A stretch of 64,000 bases of DNA from Stenotrophomonas rhizophila (GTDB taxonomy: Bacteria > Pseudomonadota > Gammaproteobacteria > Xanthomonadales > Xanthomonadaceae). Of the stretch, positions 1-8,635 are shown one piece after another. Each line of letters starts with the position of its first letter. Positions within the stretch are counted from its first letter, which is position 1. The translations under genes and the position numbers were made by a program. Location of the stretch: positions 537,868 through 601,867 of the forward strand of contig NZ_RCDC01000004.1 of assembly GCF_003651185.1 (NCBI RefSeq), in the 5' to 3' direction. The notes beneath the pieces were generated by a model that worked only from the letters and a program-made list of their open reading frames with translations, was not told the DNA's origin and did no database searches.

Positions 1-826
1 CACCCGCCGCCGCGCCCCCGATCGGGGCCAGGCCGGTGCCGGAGCCGAAGGTGCCCGACGGCGCCACCGGCGCACCGTTGCGACCGATCCCGAAGTACTG
101 CTGACGGGTATCGGGCAAGGCGCGGTTGGCGGCCTTGCGGTCACGATAGTCCCAGGTGAGGTGCAGGCCGCCGCCGTCGGCAAAGGCCACGCCGGTGTCC
201 AGGGCGACGGCCGTGGTGCCACCACCGCCGTCGCGGGTGGTGCCGCGGCTGACCCGCCCTTCAACGCCCGCATCCTCGCGCAGCACGATGTTGATCACCC
301 CGGCAATCGCATCGGAACCGTATTGGGCAGACGCGCCATCACGCAGCACTTCGATCCGTTCGATCGCACTCACCGGGATCGCATTGAGATCGGTCGAGAC
401 CGCGCCCTTGCCCACCGTGCCGCCGGTGTTGACCCACGCACTGGCATGCCGCCGCTTGCCGTTGACCAGCACCAGGGTCTGGTCCGGCGAGAGCCCGCGC
501 AGCGTCGCTGAGCGGATGTGGGTGTTGCCATCCGGGGTGGTCGGGTGCGGGAAATTGAACGAGGGCAACAGCGACTGCAGGATCTGGCTGATATCGGTGT
601 AGCCGCTGCTGCGGATGTCCTGCGCGCTCAGCACATCGATCGGCACCGGCGATTCGAGCACGGTGCGGGCCAGGGTGCGGTTGCCGAGGACGGTGAGCTG
701 GTCGAGCTGGGTGACCGCCGGCGCACTTGCCACGGTCTGAGCATGGACCGGAACGGTGGTGAACAGGCTGGCAAGCACGGCGACGGACAGACGGCGACGT
801 CGCAGCACGGTGGCGCGAGGATTCAT
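1..826 (-). CDS. TonB-dependent receptor, N-terminal part (cut by window edge)
   Basis: Outer-membrane receptor for TonB-driven uptake; the substrate cannot be told. The reading frame starts at an ATG at 826 behind a CGGAG site 5 bases upstream and stays open to base 1, so about 275 residues are seen. They show an Arg-rich signal peptide ending in VHAQT, a TonB-box-like LDQLTVLG stretch, and then plug-domain blocks typical of the family: TLVLVNGKRRH, ERIEVLRDGASAQYGSDAIAG and VINIVL. The barrel lies outside the window. It is divergent from the DUF885 peptidase gene. The family call is secure; the ligand is unknown. Confidence 0.93.
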   Translation of the reverse strand, partial: MNPRATVLRRRRLSVAVLASLFTTVPVHAQTVASAPAVTQLDQLTVLGNRTLARTVLESPVPIDVLSAQDIRSSGYTDISQILQSLLPSFNFPHPTTPDGNTHIRSATLRGLSPDQTLVLVNGKRRHASAWVNTGGTVGKGAVSTDLNAIPVSAIERIEVLRDGASAQYGSDAIAGVINIVLREDAGVEGRVSRGTTRDGGGGTTAVALDTGVAFADGGGLHLTWDYRDRKAANRALPDTRQQYFGIGRNGAPVAPSGTFGSGTGLAPIGGAAAG

Positions 827-1247
827 GACAACTCCGAAGAGATCGGGCATCACGCCCGAAGAAGACGATGGAACAGCGCAGGCGGTACGTCAGCGGCGAC
901 ATCGCCGTGGCAGATTCGAAGCAGGCAAGACACGTCCCCAGGTGACCCTGCGGGACATGTTGCAAACTTGTTGCAGAGCGTCAATCGGTGCGGACGCGTG
1001 CATTCGCGCCCCGGTGCGCAGGTGGGTAACGAGTGCGGGGCAAGTCACTGATTTCATTCGGCGCAGCCAACGGCGCCGCACCGATGTCCTTACTTCCGGG
1101 CATATCCAGATAGCCAACCGTGCGCGGCCGGCAGTGCCTGCACGCTGCCCGCATCTGCCCGCCTGCGCAGACATGACGATCCGCAGGTGCAGCCGCACCC
1201 GTGCAGGCGTAGCCTGCCCGCAGCCTGCCGCCAACGGAGATCGCCCT
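827..1247. promoter_or_regulatory. Divergent intergenic region between TonB receptor and DUF885 peptidase
   Basis: These 421 bases separate two divergent genes and must hold both promoters. I see no convincing protein-coding frame. A perfect hairpin, GCAGGC-GTA-GCCTGC at 1203-1217, lies 30 bases before the peptidase start, and an imperfect GC-rich inverted repeat lies at 1059-1078. No clear sigma-70 hexamers were found. Confidence 0.4.
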
Positions 1248-3140
1248 GTGATTACGACCTCGCCTGCCCGCCGTGTCCCTGTCCTGCTCGCACTGGCCAT
1301 CGCAGGCGCACTGCTGCTGCCGCGAGCCGATGCACATGCGCAGGCGCCGTCCACGGTGAGCACACCGGCCACCGCCTCGTTCAACGCCCTGCTCGATGCG
1401 CAGACGATGGCTGCGATCAACGCCGATCCGGAACTGCGCACCATGCTCGGCATCAGCGACGATGCCAGCGGTGATCTGTCCGGCCAGCTGACCGACGTCT
1501 CGCTGGCCCGGCGCGAGGTCAACCGCCGCTTTCTTGTCGACAACCTGGCGCAGATCCGTGCCTGGAAAGGCGCGCCGCTGGACCCACAGCAACGCCTGAG
1601 CGACGGCCTGGCACGCTGGTTCTACCAGACCCAGATCGATCTGATGGCCGTGCCATGGGCCGCGGCGTGGTTGCCGGTCGGCGGCAGCACCTACGCGATC
1701 GACCAGTTGTTCAGCCTGCCGGTCAACCTGCCACAGTTCATGGACAACCAGCACGCGGTGACCGACGAGACCAGCGCCCGCCGCTATATTGAACGGCTGC
1801 AGGCGATGGGCACCAAGCTGGACCAGGTCCGCGCCAACGTCGACATGCAGGCCCAACAGGGCGTGGTGCCGCCGGCGGTTGCGCTGGAAGGCGCGGCCAA
1901 CCAGTACCGTGCCCTGCTGAAACCGGCGCCGCAGGACAGCCTGTGGGTGCTGTCGTTGCAGCGCAAGCTGGACAAGGTGCCGTCCATCCCGGCGGCCCGT
2001 CGTGCTGAACTGATCGCGCAGGCCACCGCTGCGGTCCGGGACGCGGTGAACCCGGGGTATCAACGCCTGCTCGACAACGTGCAGGCCACGCTGGCGACCC
2101 ATCCCGGCAACAACGGTGTGTGGGCACTGCCCGAGGGCAAGGCCTACTACGATGCCGCCCTGCGCTGGTACACCAGTACCGACCTGGACGCCGATGCCAT
2201 CCACCAGATCGGCCTGCGCGAAGTGGCGCGGCTGGACACGGCGATGGATGACCGCCTGAAGCAGCTGGGCCTGCGCGAGGGCAGCGTGGCCGCCCGCATC
2301 GAACAGCTGCGCAAGGACCCGCGCTACCTGTATGAGGACAGCGACGCTGGCCGCAGGCAGCTGATCGGCGACATCGAACAGCGCCTGCGCGCTCTCGATC
2401 CGATCCTGCCCACCTACTTCGGCCACCTGCCGACGCAGAAGCTGCTGGTGCAGCCGGTCCCTGCGCACATGCAGGCCACCTCGCCCGGCGGCTACTACTA
2501 CCCACCGGCGATGGACGGCTCGCGGCCGGGCACGTTCTTCATCAACCTGGGCGACATCACCTCCAATACGCGTTGGAGCATTCCCACCCTCACCTATCAC
2601 GAGGGCGCGCCGGGCCATCATTTCCAGATCTCGATCGGCCAGACCCTGACCGAGCTGCCGATGCTGCGCCGCAGCCTCAACCCGAGTGCGTTCAGCGAAG
2701 GCTGGGCGCTGTACGCCGAGCAGCTGATGGCCGAGACCGGTGTGTACCGCGACGACCCCGCCGGTGATCTGGGCCGCCTGCAGGCCGAGATGTTCCGCTC
2801 GGTGCGGCTGGTGGTAGACACCGGCCTGCATCGCAAACGATGGACGCCCGAGCAGGCCATCGCCTACATGCAGGACAAGACCGGCATGACCCCGGCGGAT
2901 GTGCGCATCGAGGTCTACCGCTACCTGGTGCAGCCGGGTCAGGCCGCCTCCTACAAGATGGGCCAACTGCGGCTGCTGGAACTGCGCGAGCAGGCACGCC
3001 GGGAGCTGGGCGACCGCTTCGACATCCGTGCGTTCCACGACCTGATCCTGGGCAACGGGGCCATGCCCATGACAGTGGTCAGCCAAGCCGTGGACGCCTG
3101 GATCGCCGCCGGCGGACCGGCCTCCCCCCGGACACCATGA
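1248..3140 (+). CDS. Secreted DUF885 family zinc metallopeptidase-like protein
   Basis: Probable periplasmic or exported metallopeptidase of the DUF885 family; the natural substrate is unknown. The GTG at 1248 is chosen because a GGAG site precedes it and it opens straight into a hydrophobic signal peptide (residues about 8-32, ending in AHAQA). The mature part is about 600 residues, normal for the family. The hallmark HEGAPGHH lies at residues 451-458, followed by the conserved SAFSEGWALYAEQL block, which supplies the second zinc-ligand glutamate in related enzymes. The open frame extends further upstream, but that part has no coding look. It stands alone, followed by a REP-like hairpin. Confidence 0.9.
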   Translation: MITTSPARRVPVLLALAIAGALLLPRADAHAQAPSTVSTPATASFNALLDAQTMAAINADPELRTMLGISDDASGDLSGQLTDVSLARREVNRRFLVDNLAQIRAWKGAPLDPQQRLSDGLARWFYQTQIDLMAVPWAAAWLPVGGSTYAIDQLFSLPVNLPQFMDNQHAVTDETSARRYIERLQAMGTKLDQVRANVDMQAQQGVVPPAVALEGAANQYRALLKPAPQDSLWVLSLQRKLDKVPSIPAARRAELIAQATAAVRDAVNPGYQRLLDNVQATLATHPGNNGVWALPEGKAYYDAALRWYTSTDLDADAIHQIGLREVARLDTAMDDRLKQLGLREGSVAARIEQLRKDPRYLYEDSDAGRRQLIGDIEQRLRALDPILPTYFGHLPTQKLLVQPVPAHMQATSPGGYYYPPAMDGSRPGTFFINLGDITSNTRWSIPTLTYHEGAPGHHFQISIGQTLTELPMLRRSLNPSAFSEGWALYAEQLMAETGVYRDDPAGDLGRLQAEMFRSVRLVVDTGLHRKRWTPEQAIAYMQDKTGMTPADVRIEVYRYLVQPGQAASYKMGQLRLLELREQARRELGDRFDIRAFHDLILGNGAMPMTVVSQAVDAWIAAGGPASPRTP

Positions 3141-3150
3141 TGCCCCTGCA

Positions 3151-3171
3151 CAGCGGCCGGCCGCTGGCCGG
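3151..3171 (+). repeat. REP-like hairpin (degenerate SMAG type)
   Basis: Just after the peptidase stop, CCGGCC-GCT-GGCCGG (3157-3171) forms a stem-loop, and CAGCGGCCGGCCGCTG (3151-3166) is a competing 16-base perfect palindrome. The core is the same as in the clearer REP copy at 6315-6337 but lacks the GTAG tetranucleotide. It may also work as a transcription end for the upstream gene; there is no T-tract. Confidence 0.5.
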
Positions 3172-3295
3172 TGCCTGCGTATAAATACCTAGCGCGTTAC
3201 CGTGTAACTCCGGTTGTCCGCCGCGTGGGCGGTGCGCAGAGTGTCAGCAGGGTCGGCCCGTCGCGCGCCCCACCGACGACACTCTGGAGACTGTC

Positions 3296-4078
3296 ATGCC
3301 GCGCACCTCATCGTGCCTGCTGTTGGCGCTGGTCCTGGCCGGACCGCTGCTCCTGCTTCCTCCTCCGCTTGCGGCGCAGCCCGCAGCGGCCAGCGTTGAT
3401 CCCCAGGCCGTACAGGCGCTCACGCGCATGGGCGCGGCCCTGCGCGCGCTGCCGCACTTCACCCTCAACGCCACCACCAGCACCGAGTATGTGCTCGACG
3501 ACGGCCAGAAGATCGCCCTGCCCGGCACCGTCGCGTACCGCGTGCTGGGCCCGGACCACTTCTTCGTGGAGATACAGAGCGAGGACCAGCACCGCCAGCT
3601 GTTCTACGACGGCAAGGCGCTGACGATCTACTCGCCGCGGCTGAAGTACTACGCCACGCTGGATGGCCTGAACAAGAGCAGCCAGGCGCTGTTGACCGAA
3701 TCGGCGACGACCTATGGCATCGAGTTGCCGCTGGCCGATCTGTTCCTGTGGGGCACGCCGGCGTTTCCGACCGATCAGCTGCAGTCCGCGCTGCGCATCG
3801 GCAGCGCCCGCATCGGGGGCGAGGCCACCCAGCACTACGCCTTCCGGCAACCCGGGGTGGATTGGCAGGTCTGGATTTCCGACACGACCCACCTGCCCCG
3901 CCAGCTGGCGATCACCAGCCACAGCGATCCCGCGTTGCCCACCTACCAGGCTACGTTGAACTGGGATACGCGGCGCACGGTGACCGCCAAAGAGCTGGCG
4001 TTCGATCCCAAGGGTGCGACGAAGATCGTGTTCGTACCGGTCGCGCTGGCCGTACAGACCACTGACGGGGAGAACTGA
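3296..4078 (+). CDS. DUF2092 family predicted periplasmic protein (copy 1)
   Basis: 260-residue exported protein of the DUF2092 family, for which no biochemical function is established; the fold may resemble lipoprotein carriers. An N-terminal signal peptide (residues 1-26, ending LAAQPAA) is followed by family blocks: MGAALRALPHF, RQLFYDGKALTIYSPRLKYY, and PLADLFLWGT. It opens a plus-strand operon with the Pro/Gly-rich gene 2 bases downstream. A paralogue lies at 11144-11962 with long identical stretches (MGAALRAL, QLFYDGKAL, YSPRLKYYA), also paired with a YQQC-type gene. An inverted repeat GTTAC-CGT-GTAAC at 3196-3208 lies in the upstream region. Confidence 0.88.
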   Translation: MPRTSSCLLLALVLAGPLLLLPPPLAAQPAAASVDPQAVQALTRMGAALRALPHFTLNATTSTEYVLDDGQKIALPGTVAYRVLGPDHFFVEIQSEDQHRQLFYDGKALTIYSPRLKYYATLDGLNKSSQALLTESATTYGIELPLADLFLWGTPAFPTDQLQSALRIGSARIGGEATQHYAFRQPGVDWQVWISDTTHLPRQLAITSHSDPALPTYQATLNWDTRRTVTAKELAFDPKGATKIVFVPVALAVQTTDGEN

Positions 4079-4080
4079 GC

Positions 4081-4689
4081 ATGGACCGTTCCGCTTGCCT
4101 GCGCGCCGCGCTGGCCCCGGCCCTGATGACACTGATGCTCGGCGCCGCACTGCTGCCTGCCGATGCCGGGGCGCGCCCCGGGCTGCGCGGCTTTGCCCAC
4201 CCCTCGATCGCCCATGCCGGCGGCTTCGGCGGGGGTGGCATGCCCCACGGCGGCGGTGGATTCACCCCGCACCCGCCGGGGCCTGGCCCCGCCCCGCATC
4301 CCGGCCCGGGCCCGCGCCCGGAGCCGGGCCCGCATCCTGGCCCCGGTCCCGGCCCCCACCCTGCTCCGGGGCCGGGACCCGGCCCGGGACCTCATCCGCC
4401 TGGACCTGGACCTGGCCCTGGCCCTGGCCCCGGGCCGCATCCGCCCGGGCCACCCCCTCCGCCGCCCCCGCCGCCGTACTGGGACCATCCCTTCTGGGAT
4501 GCCGCCGCGTTCACCGCAGGCGTGGCCGTTACGTCGGCCGTGATCGGATCGATCGTCTACTCGCTGCCGGTGGACTGCAGCACGGTCGTCGTCAACGGCA
4601 TCGGCTACCAGCAGTGCGACAACGCCTGGTATCAGCCGCGCTATGCGGGCACCACGGTGCAGTACATCGTCGTGGATGCGCCGCGATGA
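4081..4689 (+). CDS. Secreted Pro/Gly-rich low-complexity protein with YQQC C-terminal module
   Basis: 202-residue exported protein of unknown function. A signal peptide (residues 1-32) is followed by a Gly/His segment and an extended low-complexity region (residues about 60-135) made of GPGPHP-like units and ending in a polyproline run. The C-terminal 65 residues are ordered: a VAVTSAVIGSIVYSLP segment, then two Cys in DCSTVVVNGIGYQQC and the end motif WYQPRYAGTTVQYIVV. The same C-terminal module, with another low-complexity linker, occurs at 10633-11142. A GGGAG site lies before the ATG. Its stop overlaps the next start (ATGA), so translation is coupled. The repeat length may vary between strains. 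Confidence 0.8.
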   Translation: MDRSACLRAALAPALMTLMLGAALLPADAGARPGLRGFAHPSIAHAGGFGGGGMPHGGGGFTPHPPGPGPAPHPGPGPRPEPGPHPGPGPGPHPAPGPGPGPGPHPPGPGPGPGPGPGPHPPGPPPPPPPPPYWDHPFWDAAAFTAGVAVTSAVIGSIVYSLPVDCSTVVVNGIGYQQCDNAWYQPRYAGTTVQYIVVDAPR

Positions 4690-5504
4690 GGTGCCGGCGG
4701 CATCCGGCCTGGCTGGCGCTGCTCGCCCTGCTGGGTGCCGCGCCCCTCGCCGCGCAGCAGGCGCCGGCCGGGTCGGCGTCCTCCGACGACATCGCACGCA
4801 AGCTCGCCGATCCCGGTGCGGCGCTGATCTCCGTGCCGTTCCAGTACAACTACCAGGGCTCGGTCGGGCCCGGCGGCGATGCGCACAACCAGCAGTTGAA
4901 GATCCAGCCGGTGATTCCGTTCGTCGGCGAGAACGGCAAGTTCATCCTGCGCCCGATCCTGCCGCTCAGCTGGAACCAGTTTCCGCAGGACAAGCACGGC
5001 ACCGGGGACCTGTTCGTGCAGGGGTACTACATCCCCAAGACTGCAGCTGAAGCGCACGGCACCGAATTCGGCTACGGCTTCGCCGCGCTGCTGGATACCG
5101 CCTCGCACGACAGCCTCGGCACGGGAAAATACTCGCTCGGCCCGGCCTTCATCCTGGTCCACAAGACCAAGGCGTGGACCGTCGGCGCACTGGCCAATCA
5201 TGTCTGGTCGGTCGGTGGCGACGGCGCCCGCGAGGACGTCAGCAGCACCAGCGTGCAGCCGTTCGTGACCCGCAATCTGCCCGATGGCTGGTCACTCAGC
5301 GTCACCTCGGAAACCAACTACAACTGGAAGGCGGCCAGCGGCGATGCCTGGACGGTGCCCCTGGGCGCCACTGTCTCCAAAGTGCTCAGGCTCGGCCATA
5401 CCCCGGTCAGCATCGGTGTCGGCGGCTTCTACAACGTGGACCGGCCGCAGTACGCCAGTCGCTGGACCGGCCGGTTGATCGTGACCCTGGTCTTTCCCGA
5501 ATGA
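4686..5504 (+). CDS. MetA-pathway-type outer-membrane protein (transporter-like)
   Basis: 272-residue predicted outer-membrane barrel resembling the phenol-degradation MetA-type family (Phenol_MetA_deg), proteins often annotated as transporters without proven substrates. Features seen: a signal peptide of about 24 residues (ending AAPLAAQQ), the starting block LADPGAALISVPFQYNYQ, alternating amphipathic strands, and a C-terminal strand ending VTLVFPE. The ATG overlaps the stop of the Pro/Gly-rich gene by 4 bases and the next gene follows 11 bases after the stop, so it is inside the operon. A distant functional analogue sits at 12015-12992 in the facing operon. Confidence 0.78.
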   Translation: MRCRRHPAWLALLALLGAAPLAAQQAPAGSASSDDIARKLADPGAALISVPFQYNYQGSVGPGGDAHNQQLKIQPVIPFVGENGKFILRPILPLSWNQFPQDKHGTGDLFVQGYYIPKTAAEAHGTEFGYGFAALLDTASHDSLGTGKYSLGPAFILVHKTKAWTVGALANHVWSVGGDGAREDVSSTSVQPFVTRNLPDGWSLSVTSETNYNWKAASGDAWTVPLGATVSKVLRLGHTPVSIGVGGFYNVDRPQYASRWTGRLIVTLVFPE

Positions 5505-5515
5505 GGCAGCTTCCC

Positions 5516-6112
5516 ATGAACCGTTCTCTCCTTGCCGGCACCGCCCTGATCCTGCTGGGCGTGGCCCCCCTCGGCTGCAGCACCTCCACGCCCACTCGCA
5601 GCGACGCACCGCCCTCCACCGAAAAGAGCGAGGCACAGAACCAGGCGCGTACCGCCACCGCCGCAGTGCTCTCGCGGCTGTATGCCGCACAGCCCGGTGC
5701 GCGCCAGGCCGTGGAGCAATCGGCGGGGTACGCGGTCTTCCGCAGCTTCGGGGTCAAGGTGTTGATTGCCGGCGGCGGCGGTGGGCATGGCGTGGCCATC
5801 GACAACCGCAGCGGGCAGGAAACCTTCATGCGCATGGTGGAGATCCAGGCCGGACTGGGCTTTGGCGCCAAGACCTTCGATCTGGTCTGGGTATTCAAGA
5901 CGCCCGAGGCGTATCAGGATTTCATCACACGCGGCATCGAGATCGGCGGCCAGGCAACGTTGGCAGCGAAGGTGGACAAGGCCGGCGGTGGGCTCACCGG
6001 CGCGGTGCAGATTTCCGAGAACGTCTGGGTGTACCAGATGACCGAAAGCGGTCTGGCGGCGGAGCTGACCGTCAAAGGCACCCGCTACTACCCCGACAAG
6101 ACGTTGAACTGA
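5516..6112 (+). CDS. SYLF (YSC84-like) domain lipoprotein
   Basis: 198-residue lipoprotein with a SYLF domain; eukaryotic relatives bind phosphoinositides, while bacterial members have no settled role, presumably lipid or envelope binding. The signal peptide ends in a lipobox-like LGC with Cys at about residue 20. The domain covers residues 55-198 with the typical SAGYAVFRSFGVKVLIAGGG, GLGFGAKTFDLVWVF and GVAID blocks. It starts 11 bases after the preceding OMP gene, and a 58-codon gene follows, so it is the fourth gene of the operon. Confidence 0.88.
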   Translation: MNRSLLAGTALILLGVAPLGCSTSTPTRSDAPPSTEKSEAQNQARTATAAVLSRLYAAQPGARQAVEQSAGYAVFRSFGVKVLIAGGGGGHGVAIDNRSGQETFMRMVEIQAGLGFGAKTFDLVWVFKTPEAYQDFITRGIEIGGQATLAAKVDKAGGGLTGAVQISENVWVYQMTESGLAAELTVKGTRYYPDKTLN

Positions 6113-6134
6113 GCCGGCAGGCCAAGGAGTTCCC

Positions 6135-6311
6135 ATGCATGGCCATCCGCTGGTCTGGATCGTCAGCCTGTTCGTCCTGCCCCTGGTGGCGGCGCTGGTG
6201 CTGAGCCTGTTCGCCCGCCACCGCGGCATCAGTGCCAATGCGGTGCTGGCCTGGTTCGTGATCGTCTGCTGGTGCGGCGCGCTCGGGGTGATTCTCTCGC
6301 AGGTGTGGTAA
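6135..6311 (+). CDS. Small two-helix inner-membrane protein (58 aa)
   Basis: Short gene at the operon end with a good AAGGAG site 7 bases before its ATG. The 58 residues form two hydrophobic helices (about 6-24 and 36-55) joined by the polar loop ARHRGIS, and end GVILSQVW. No family recognised. Position 22 bases after the SYLF gene and the clean start support a real gene, not a chance frame. A REP hairpin lies immediately after the stop. Confidence 0.65.
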   Translation: MHGHPLVWIVSLFVLPLVAALVLSLFARHRGISANAVLAWFVIVCWCGALGVILSQVW

Positions 6312-6314
6312 CTG

Positions 6315-6337
6315 GTAGTGCCGGCCGCTGGCCGGCA
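6315..6337 (+). repeat. SMAG-type REP hairpin
   Basis: GTAG (6315-6318) followed by a perfect stem-loop, TGCCGGCC-GCT-GGCCGGCA (6319-6337): 8-bp stem with a 3-base loop. The GTAG foot with a GC palindrome is the layout described for Stenotrophomonas maltophilia REP elements. It lies between two convergent genes, 3 bases after one stop and touching the other (TCA at 6338), the usual extragenic place, where it may act in RNA 3' end protection or termination. Confidence 0.75.
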
Positions 6338-8635
6338 TCACAGCGATTGCCCGAGCTCGATGAAGAGCACGTTCTCGCCGCCTTCGCGGAATCCCATGCC
6401 GAAGATCAACGGGCCGACCCACGAATCAAAGCCGAGGAACACGCTGCCGTTCCAGATGCCGTCGCTCAGTGACATGTCGCTGCGTCGCTGCCAGGCATTG
6501 CCGTACTCCACCGTGCCCCCGACCTGCGCCGAGCGGCCCAGCAGCTTGCCCAACTCATAGGTATAGCCGGCGAACCCGAGCGCATAGTCCTGGCCAGTCA
6601 ACTGGTTGTGCTGGAACCCGGCCAGCCGCCAGCGCCCGCCGAGGCGGTAGAGGTTCTGCACCGGCGCCGTGCCCGACGCGGTCACGTGATAGCGCAGCCC
6701 CAGCTGCAGCGCATGCTTGCCAAACGATCTGGCGGCCACGGCATCCAGATCGATCTGGCCGAAGCGGGCATCTGCGCCGAGACTCGGGCTGGACTGATAC
6801 GTCCCCGCCGTAACGAGATAACCATCGCGCGGGAAGTACACGCTGTCGATATCGTCTAGGGTCGCCTGCGCGATCCACGCGCCCTCGTCGAAGTTCACCC
6901 GTGGAATGGTGGGGTCGCCCACTTCCACCTCCGCATTGCCGGTATAGCGCTGCACGCCGACCGACAGCGCCAGCACATTGGACACATTGCGGAACACGGC
7001 CAGCGTCGCACCGGTACGACGCACGCGATAGCGCGCGATCTTGTCGCCGTCATCGTCGTAGAGATTGAAGCTGCGGGTCTGGAACCCGCCGCCCGCCTGG
7101 AAGGCGTAACGATCGTGCAGATCGAACGGATGATAGTACTGGCCGGTCAGCCCCGGCTCGCTGCCGATCTGCAGGGCGATACGCGCTTCGGCACCGTAGG
7201 GCGACAGCGGCGAAAACAGCAGGCCGGCGCGCAGGTTGCTTTCGTGATTGCCTTCCAGATCATTGCTCAGGCTGAGCCCGGCTTCCAGGTACACCGGTCC
7301 GTTGGGCTTGGCGTACGCGGACACCACCACGCCGGTGCGTCCGTCACGCTGCTTGACCTCATAGTTGATGCTGGCCAGCGTTCCCATGCCGTAGGCGCGC
7401 AGTACACCGGCCTGCATCGCCTCGATATCCAGCGGCGCGCCGACGTGGACCGGGAGATAGGACAGCAGCAGCGCATCGGCATAGCCGGTGTGGTTGTCGA
7501 CCTCGACGAAATCGATGGTGGCCGGTGCCACCGGATGCGTCCGGCCGGCACGCTCGGCGGCCAGTCGGGTGTACTCCTGTGGCGCCTGCGCGAACGCCTG
7601 CAGCGCCGGCGCGGCCTGGTCGGCGGCGAGCTGGCCGATCCGCAACGCCTCGGGCGCCTTGTCGAAATCGCCGGTGGCCACCTTGCCGGTCAGATCGGGC
7701 GAGATCAGCAGATCCTGCGCGCCCAGACTGTCCAGTTGTGCCTGCGCGCTGCGGGTGGTCAGGAATCCGCTCAGCTGGCTGATCACATCCACCAGGCTGG
7801 CGTCGCGATCCAGCGCGCTCAAGGGCGTGCCGACGTCCACCGCTATGACCCGGTCGGCCCCCATCGCGCGTACCACATCAATCGGCACCTGGTTGGACAG
7901 GCCGCCATCAAGCAGCACGTGCCCGTCGATCACCACCGGCCGGAAGATGCCGGGCAAGGACATGCTCGCGCGCATCGCCATCGGCAGGCTGCCCTCGGCC
8001 AGCACCACCGCCATGCCGGTATTGATATCGGTGGCGACCGCCCGGAACGGGATCGGCAGGTCATCGAAGCGGCCATTGACCCGGCCGCCGCCGGTGGCGC
8101 GCTCGAACAGGGCGATCAGCTTTTCGCCCTCGGAGACGCCACCAGCCAGTGCCACCGCCTTGCCCTCGCCGCCGAGCCCGATGCCGATCGGTGCCAGCTG
8201 GGCGTAGTCGTCGGCCTTGCGTCGCAGGGAGCGCTCACGGCGTGGCAGGGTGTCGGTGAACAGGCTCAGCCATTCGGTGCTCAGCACCAGCTGCTCGATC
8301 TGTTCGGGCGTGGAGCCGGAGGCATACAGGGCGCCAACCAGCGCCCCGGCGCTGGTACCGGCGATGCAGTCCACCGGCACGTGCAGCGCCTCCAGCTGCT
8401 TGAGGATGCGCACGTGTGCGATACCGCGTGCGCCGCCGCCGCCCAGCGCCAGCCCGACCCGTGGCCGGGTGTCGCCCGGGCCGCGCACGCCGCAGTGGTC
8501 TGCCTGGCCTGCCGGAGCGACAGCAACCACCGGTTCGGCGGCCTGCAGCGGCGACAGGGCGCCACTGGCGCACAGCCACGCCACGGCGAGCGCCGAGGCG
8601 CGCGATACACGGTGCCCGGGGCGTTTCAGCGCCAC
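6338..8635 (-). CDS. Patatin-like phospholipase with POTRA and outer-membrane barrel (type Vd autotransporter, PlpD-like)
   Basis: 765-residue lipolytic enzyme fused to its own secretion barrel. From the GTG at 8635: signal peptide (about 9-33), patatin domain (about 58-330) with oxyanion loop GGGGAR (65-70), nucleophile motif GTSAG (Ser95) and catalytic DGG (Asp243), one POTRA-like segment (about 380-445), and a C-terminal Omp85-type barrel to the end (ELGQSL). This order matches PlpD of Pseudomonas, a type Vd autotransporter. The GTG is preferred because it overlaps the stop of the upstream barrel gene by 10 bases; earlier in-frame starts lie deep inside that gene. The catalytic dyad is intact, so activity is expected. 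Confidence 0.9.
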   Translation of the reverse strand: MALKRPGHRVSRASALAVAWLCASGALSPLQAAEPVVAVAPAGQADHCGVRGPGDTRPRVGLALGGGGARGIAHVRILKQLEALHVPVDCIAGTSAGALVGALYASGSTPEQIEQLVLSTEWLSLFTDTLPRRERSLRRKADDYAQLAPIGIGLGGEGKAVALAGGVSEGEKLIALFERATGGGRVNGRFDDLPIPFRAVATDINTGMAVVLAEGSLPMAMRASMSLPGIFRPVVIDGHVLLDGGLSNQVPIDVVRAMGADRVIAVDVGTPLSALDRDASLVDVISQLSGFLTTRSAQAQLDSLGAQDLLISPDLTGKVATGDFDKAPEALRIGQLAADQAAPALQAFAQAPQEYTRLAAERAGRTHPVAPATIDFVEVDNHTGYADALLLSYLPVHVGAPLDIEAMQAGVLRAYGMGTLASINYEVKQRDGRTGVVVSAYAKPNGPVYLEAGLSLSNDLEGNHESNLRAGLLFSPLSPYGAEARIALQIGSEPGLTGQYYHPFDLHDRYAFQAGGGFQTRSFNLYDDDGDKIARYRVRRTGATLAVFRNVSNVLALSVGVQRYTGNAEVEVGDPTIPRVNFDEGAWIAQATLDDIDSVYFPRDGYLVTAGTYQSSPSLGADARFGQIDLDAVAARSFGKHALQLGLRYHVTASGTAPVQNLYRLGGRWRLAGFQHNQLTGQDYALGFAGYTYELGKLLGRSAQVGGTVEYGNAWQRRSDMSLSDGIWNGSVFLGFDSWVGPLIFGMGFREGGENVLFIELGQSL

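Noticed and set aside
981..3086. A 701-codon minus-strand frame opposite the DUF885 peptidase
   Set aside because: Shadow frame from third-position GC bias. The plus strand carries the HEGAPGHH peptidase with a ribosome site and signal peptide.
4263..4480. Regular short repeats considered as a CRISPR or tandem DNA repeat array
   Set aside because: The repeats are in frame, encode GPGPHP units within a secreted protein, and have no spacers of constant length.
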